DNA from: an uncultured Chitinophagaceae bacterium
GTDB taxonomy: Bacteria; Bacteroidota; Bacteroidia; Chitinophagales; Chitinophagaceae
Direction of reading: 5' to 3'
Length of the DNA stretch: 7,923 nt
Assembly (NCBI GenBank): GCA_903841915.1
Contig: CAIMKO010000235.1
Location: forward strand, 1-7,923
Part shown: positions 5,329 to 7,923 of the stretch, piece after piece
Layout of the letters: each line of letters opens with the position of its first letter
Numbering within the stretch: the first letter of the stretch is position 1
The notes under the pieces: generated by a model
Databases searched by the model: none
Told to the model about the DNA's origin: nothing
Seen by the model: the letters and a program-made list of their open reading frames with translations, nothing else
Translations under genes and position numbers: made by a program

Positions 5329-6120
5329 GTGAAAAAAAGCATTTTATTCATCATACTATTTTCTATCTGTATTCGTCTTTCTGCAGGGGATGATTTTTGC
5401 GGCGTTCGTAATTTTTCATTTCAGGATGGTGAATATATTTCGTTTACTATTTTTTATTCTGTTATCGGTATTTATGTGAATGCAGGCTCTGCCAACTTTA
5501 CAACCTCACTGGAAAAGCTGAATAATAAAACGGTCTATCATGTGGTGGGTACGGGTAGCTCAAATCCGAATTACGACTGGATCTTTAAAGTGCGTGACCG
5601 ATATGAAACTTTCTTTGACACCGGTCATTTGCAACCGCTGAAATTCATTCGCAATGTTGACGAAGGTGGGTATAAGACCTTAGAGAACGTAACATTTAAT
5701 CAGCAAGCCAATATTGCCACTACAGATAAAGGAACATTTAAAGTGCCTAATTGTGTACAGGATGTGATCAGCTCTATTTACTATGCCCGTAATATTGACT
5801 TTAGTAAATTAAAAACTGACGATAAGATACCCTTTAATATGTTTCTGGATAATCAGGTCTATAATTTATATATCCGCTACATCGGTAAAGAAGAAATAAA
5901 GACCAAATACGGAAGGTTCCATGCTATTAAGATCGCTCCATTGTTAGTGAAAGGAACCATATTCTCTGGTGGAGAAAAAATGACTGTTTGGGTGAGTGAT
6001 GATGAGAACCATATCCCTTTGCGTATTGAAAGCCCGATCACCGTGGGTACGGTAAAAGTAGATATGATGCAATATAAGAACCTGCGCTATCCTTTAAGCT
6101 CTATGATCAGTGTGCGTTGA
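5329..6120 (+). CDS. Exported DUF3108 domain-containing protein, GTG start
   Basis: The 263-residue product begins with a signal peptide, MKKSILFIILFSICIRLSAG, with probable cleavage near residues 18-20, so it should reach the periplasm or outer membrane. The mature part is a beta-rich protein of the DUF3108 family: GEYISFTIFYSVIGIYVNAG (34-53) opens the domain, VQDVISSIYYAR (143-154) is its most conserved helix, and TVWVSDDENHIPLRIE (219-234) its C-terminal strand pair. Two cysteines, Cys24 and Cys142, could form a disulphide. No molecular function is established for the family to my knowledge. GTG at 5329 is the only sensible start: it begins a complete signal peptide, and the next Met is residue 171. 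It follows the membrane protein gene by 5 bp, suggesting a joint envelope role. The stop abuts the stop of the opposing hydrolase gene. Confidence 0.85.
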   Translation: MKKSILFIILFSICIRLSAGDDFCGVRNFSFQDGEYISFTIFYSVIGIYVNAGSANFTTSLEKLNNKTVYHVVGTGSSNPNYDWIFKVRDRYETFFDTGHLQPLKFIRNVDEGGYKTLENVTFNQQANIATTDKGTFKVPNCVQDVISSIYYARNIDFSKLKTDDKIPFNMFLDNQVYNLYIRYIGKEEIKTKYGRFHAIKIAPLLVKGTIFSGGEKMTVWVSDDENHIPLRIESPITVGTVKVDMMQYKNLRYPLSSMISVR

Positions 6121-6125
6121 TCAAC
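6116..6125. other. Palindrome GTTGATCAAC shared by two convergent stop codons
   Basis: The DUF3108 gene ends in TGA at 6118-6120 and the opposing hydrolase gene ends in TGA on the minus strand at 6123-6121, with no base between. Together they form a 10-bp perfect palindrome. No terminator hairpin is seen on either side, so the two transcripts must overlap at their 3' ends. Confidence 0.7.
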
Positions 6126-6996
6126 CGATATCCTGTAACCTGAATGTATCTTTTTGTCTGATCCCTCTTTCTGTTTGCTGCAGATTACAACACTCATTCA
6201 CAGGATCATGTTCAAAGAATAAAATGTAATCATTCTCAATTGCTTCATTCAGAAAGGCTTTTTTCTCATTCATAGTTGTTAATGGGAACATATCATAGCC
6301 CATAACGTAAGGCATAGGAATATGATGAACAGACGGCAAGAGGTCTGCCATGTATACGATTGTTTTGTTTTTGTATTTTATTTGAGGCAACATCATGGCG
6401 TCGGTATGACCATTCACAAAACGAAATGATATTTCTGGTAAAATTTCAGATGCTGATGCTTCTAACTTTTGACCATTCACCTTTGACCATTCACTTTTGA
6501 CCATCTTCAATTGACCACTTTCTTTTATGGGCAAAATATTTTCTTTTAAGAAGGAGGCTCTCTCTCTGTCATTTGGTTTCGTTGCCCATTCCCAATGCCT
6601 ATCATTGCTCCAGTAAGTTGCATTTTTAAATGCAGGAACCAATTTTCCGTCAACCCTGTCAATACTTCCGCCGCAATGATCAAAATGAAGGTGGGTAAGG
6701 ATCACATCGGTGATATCATCTTTACTGAAACCTGCATTTTTTAATGAGGAATCTAATGTATGCTCGCCATTCAAATGATAATGACCAAAAAATTTGGCAT
6801 CCTGCTTATTGCCTACACCATTATCGATCAATATTAATTGCTTGCCATCCTCGATCAATAAACAACGCATGGCCCAGTTGCATAAATTATTTTCATCCGC
6901 AGGATTTAATTTATTCCAGATGCTTTTTGGTACAACACCAAACATGGCACCTCCGTCCAATTTAAAATATTCAGTTTCTATGCTGTAGAGTTTCAT
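6121..6996 (-). CDS. MBL-fold metallo-hydrolase (lactonase-like)
   Basis: The 291-residue protein is a complete metallo-beta-lactamase-fold hydrolase. Metal ligands are all present: HLHFDH (102-107, HxHxDH), His197 in NGHTD, Asp218 in YMADLLP and His263 in FFEHDPV. The layout, with an N-terminal GGAMFGVVPKSIW (15-27) and AMRCLLIEDG, is that of the AHL-lactonase/MBL hydrolase group, but substrate cannot be assigned; such proteins act on lactones, esters or other hydrolysable bonds and many are uncharacterised. No signal peptide is seen, so it is cytosolic. The start ATG overlaps the stop of the upstream transporter gene as ATGA (6993-6996), implying translational coupling. Residues about 162-178 are encoded by a period-14 tandem repeat and sit in a probable surface loop before the NGHTD strand, so the fold is likely undisturbed. 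Confidence 0.9.
   Translation of the reverse strand: MKLYSIETEYFKLDGGAMFGVVPKSIWNKLNPADENNLCNWAMRCLLIEDGKQLILIDNGVGNKQDAKFFGHYHLNGEHTLDSSLKNAGFSKDDITDVILTHLHFDHCGGSIDRVDGKLVPAFKNATYWSNDRHWEWATKPNDRERASFLKENILPIKESGQLKMVKSEWSKVNGQKLEASASEILPEISFRFVNGHTDAMMLPQIKYKNKTIVYMADLLPSVHHIPMPYVMGYDMFPLTTMNEKKAFLNEAIENDYILFFEHDPVNECCNLQQTERGIRQKDTFRLQDIG
6468..6517. repeat. Period-14 tandem repeat inside the MBL hydrolase gene
   Basis: TTTGACCATTCAC occurs at 6468-6480 and 6482-6494, and its first ten bases again, one base changed at most, from 6496 (TTTGACCAT); a further TTGACCA lies at 6511-6517. The first three copies are spaced exactly 14 bp. As 14 is not a multiple of three, each copy is read in a different frame (GQLK/MVK, SEWSK, VNGQK), yet none contains an in-frame stop. 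On the coding strand the unit reads GTGAATGGTCAAA. Confidence 0.75.
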
Positions 6997-7923
6997 GCTG
7001 CAACCATTTTATCTTTTTTCATATCAACAAATAATAGAAGGACCAGGCCGATTATAAAAAACACCATCAATGTTAATACCGAATTTCTCATGCCGCCCAG
7101 GAACTCACCCACTGAACCAAATGCCAAAGTTCCGATCACTGTTCCCATCTTATCGCACACATCAAAAAAACTGAAATAGGAGGCAGTGTCTTTTGTTTCG
7201 GGTAATAGTTTTGAATAGGTAGATCGGCTCATGGATTGAATACCACCCATCACCATTCCCACACAAAATGCAACGATAAAAAACTCATTTACCGTATTCA
7301 CCCTTGATGCAAAAAAGCATATACCGATCCAGATCGAGATCAGAACACCCAGCGTAATAATATTGCCAACTCTATCAGACAGCTTTGCGAATAAAGTGGC
7401 ACCTGCAATGGCGACGAGCTGAATGATGAGAACCGTGATGATGAGTTGTGATGATTCCATCTTCAATTCATCCGATGCAAAATAAGTGGCCAGATACATC
7501 ACTGTCTGAACACCCATATTGTAAAAGAAAAAGCTGCGTAGGAATCTTGATAATCTTGGATAATGCTGCAATTGATTCCATACCTTTTTCAATTCATGAA
7601 ACCCGTTGGTGAATATGCTGTGTTCCATATCCTGTTCAGATGGTTTTGATGAAGGCAACCTTGCAAAAGTGATTTGCGCAAATCCTGCCCACCAGATACC
7701 TACCGATAGAAAAGATAATCTTACGGGCCATGCTCCCCACCCTAAACTCAGTTTATCATTACCCATGATAAATCCTAAACAAACTATCATTAATAAAACA
7801 CTGCCAATATATCCTAAAGCAAAACCTTTTGCGCTAATTCTGTCCTGATCTTCTTCTGCAGCGATCTCGGGCAGATAGGCATTATAAAATACAATACTGC
7901 CGCAATAGCCGATAGATGCGACA
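6993..7923 (-). CDS. MFS transporter, UMF1 (Atg22-like) family, partial (N-terminus outside window)
   Basis: The frame is open from the right window edge to TGA at 6995-6993 and gives 309 visible residues, counted from 7922. The first visible segment contains FYNAYLPEIA (12-21), the hallmark after the first helices of UMF1/Atg22-like transporters. A charged linker without helices (about 89-125) separates the two halves. KLSDRVG (180-186) is an MFS motif-A-type loop, and GGIQSMSRSTYSKLLPE (226-242) matches the family's second-half GGxQxxSRS signature. The final helix ends in FVDMKKDKMVAA. The family is thought to export small solutes, amino acids in the yeast vacuolar member Atg22; the bacterial substrate is unknown. 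It lies upstream of the MBL hydrolase with an ATGA overlap, suggesting a hydrolase-plus-exporter pair. An internal ATG at 7790 is not the start because homologous sequence continues upstream of it. Confidence 0.88.
   Translation of the reverse strand, partial: VASIGYCGSIVFYNAYLPEIAAEEDQDRISAKGFALGYIGSVLLMIVCLGFIMGNDKLSLGWGAWPVRLSFLSVGIWWAGFAQITFARLPSSKPSEQDMEHSIFTNGFHELKKVWNQLQHYPRLSRFLRSFFFYNMGVQTVMYLATYFASDELKMESSQLIITVLIIQLVAIAGATLFAKLSDRVGNIITLGVLISIWIGICFFASRVNTVNEFFIVAFCVGMVMGGIQSMSRSTYSKLLPETKDTASYFSFFDVCDKMGTVIGTLAFGSVGEFLGGMRNSVLTLMVFFIIGLVLLLFVDMKKDKMVAA

Noticed and set aside
6744..6988. Two overlapping rightward frames (73 and 64 codons) over the start of the MBL hydrolase gene
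   Set aside because: They are antisense to the well-supported hydrolase N-terminus and have no recognisable features.
1..7923. A new defence, toxin-antitoxin, secretion or biosynthetic system
   Set aside because: Nearly every gene falls in a known housekeeping or widely conserved family, and the unassigned ones (DUF3108, UPF0104-like, MBL, UMF1, small lipoprotein) show no defence or cluster signature.

Overview
The window looks like chromosomal DNA of a Bacteroidota bacterium, most likely in or near the Chitinophagaceae. This is inferred from three things: AT-rich coding with no Shine-Dalgarno tracts before starts, promoter elements of the Bacteroidota type (TTTG, then TAnnTTTG), and protein sequences of Bacteroidota flavour, such as NFPY rather than NLPY in RsmA and a UMF1-type transporter with an Atg22-like signature. 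Most of it is housekeeping and conserved accessory genes. I see no phage, insertion sequence, CRISPR array, tRNA or rRNA, and no obvious new multi-gene defence or biosynthetic system.

Left part (1-2217): the 5' part of pdxA (vitamin B6 synthesis) runs leftward off the window. Divergent from it are rsmA (16S rRNA dimethyltransferase) and a D-2-hydroxyacid dehydrogenase, which overlap by ATGA. The 74-bp gap carries one TAnnTTTG element for each direction, and rsmA may be leaderless. The dehydrogenase beside pdxA is a candidate for the PdxB-like step of B6 synthesis, which is inference only.

Middle (2218-3700): greA has the best promoter in the window and, between promoter and start codon, a hairpin followed by eight T residues. 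This is a probable leader attenuator. Downstream of greA lie a 16-bp perfect inverted repeat and a second hairpin, then a very small leftward lipoprotein gene that is easily missed. It is divergent from a HIT-family hydrolase gene. The HIT gene is followed by a repeat-rich gap and the convergent ruvC gene.

Right part (3689-7923): ruvC (leftward) is divergent from a two-gene rightward unit: an LPG-synthase-type membrane protein starting with TTG and an exported DUF3108 protein starting with GTG, 5 bp apart. These converge with zero gap on a leftward pair joined by an ATGA overlap: a UMF1-family MFS transporter (5' end outside the window) followed by a metallo-beta-lactamase-fold hydrolase. The hydrolase gene contains an in-frame period-14 tandem repeat that looks like a dispersed repeat inserted into a coding sequence.

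The most worthwhile second looks are the greA leader attenuator, the repeat inside the hydrolase gene, and the unannotated-size lipoprotein. No stretch longer than 300 bases is without a gene.
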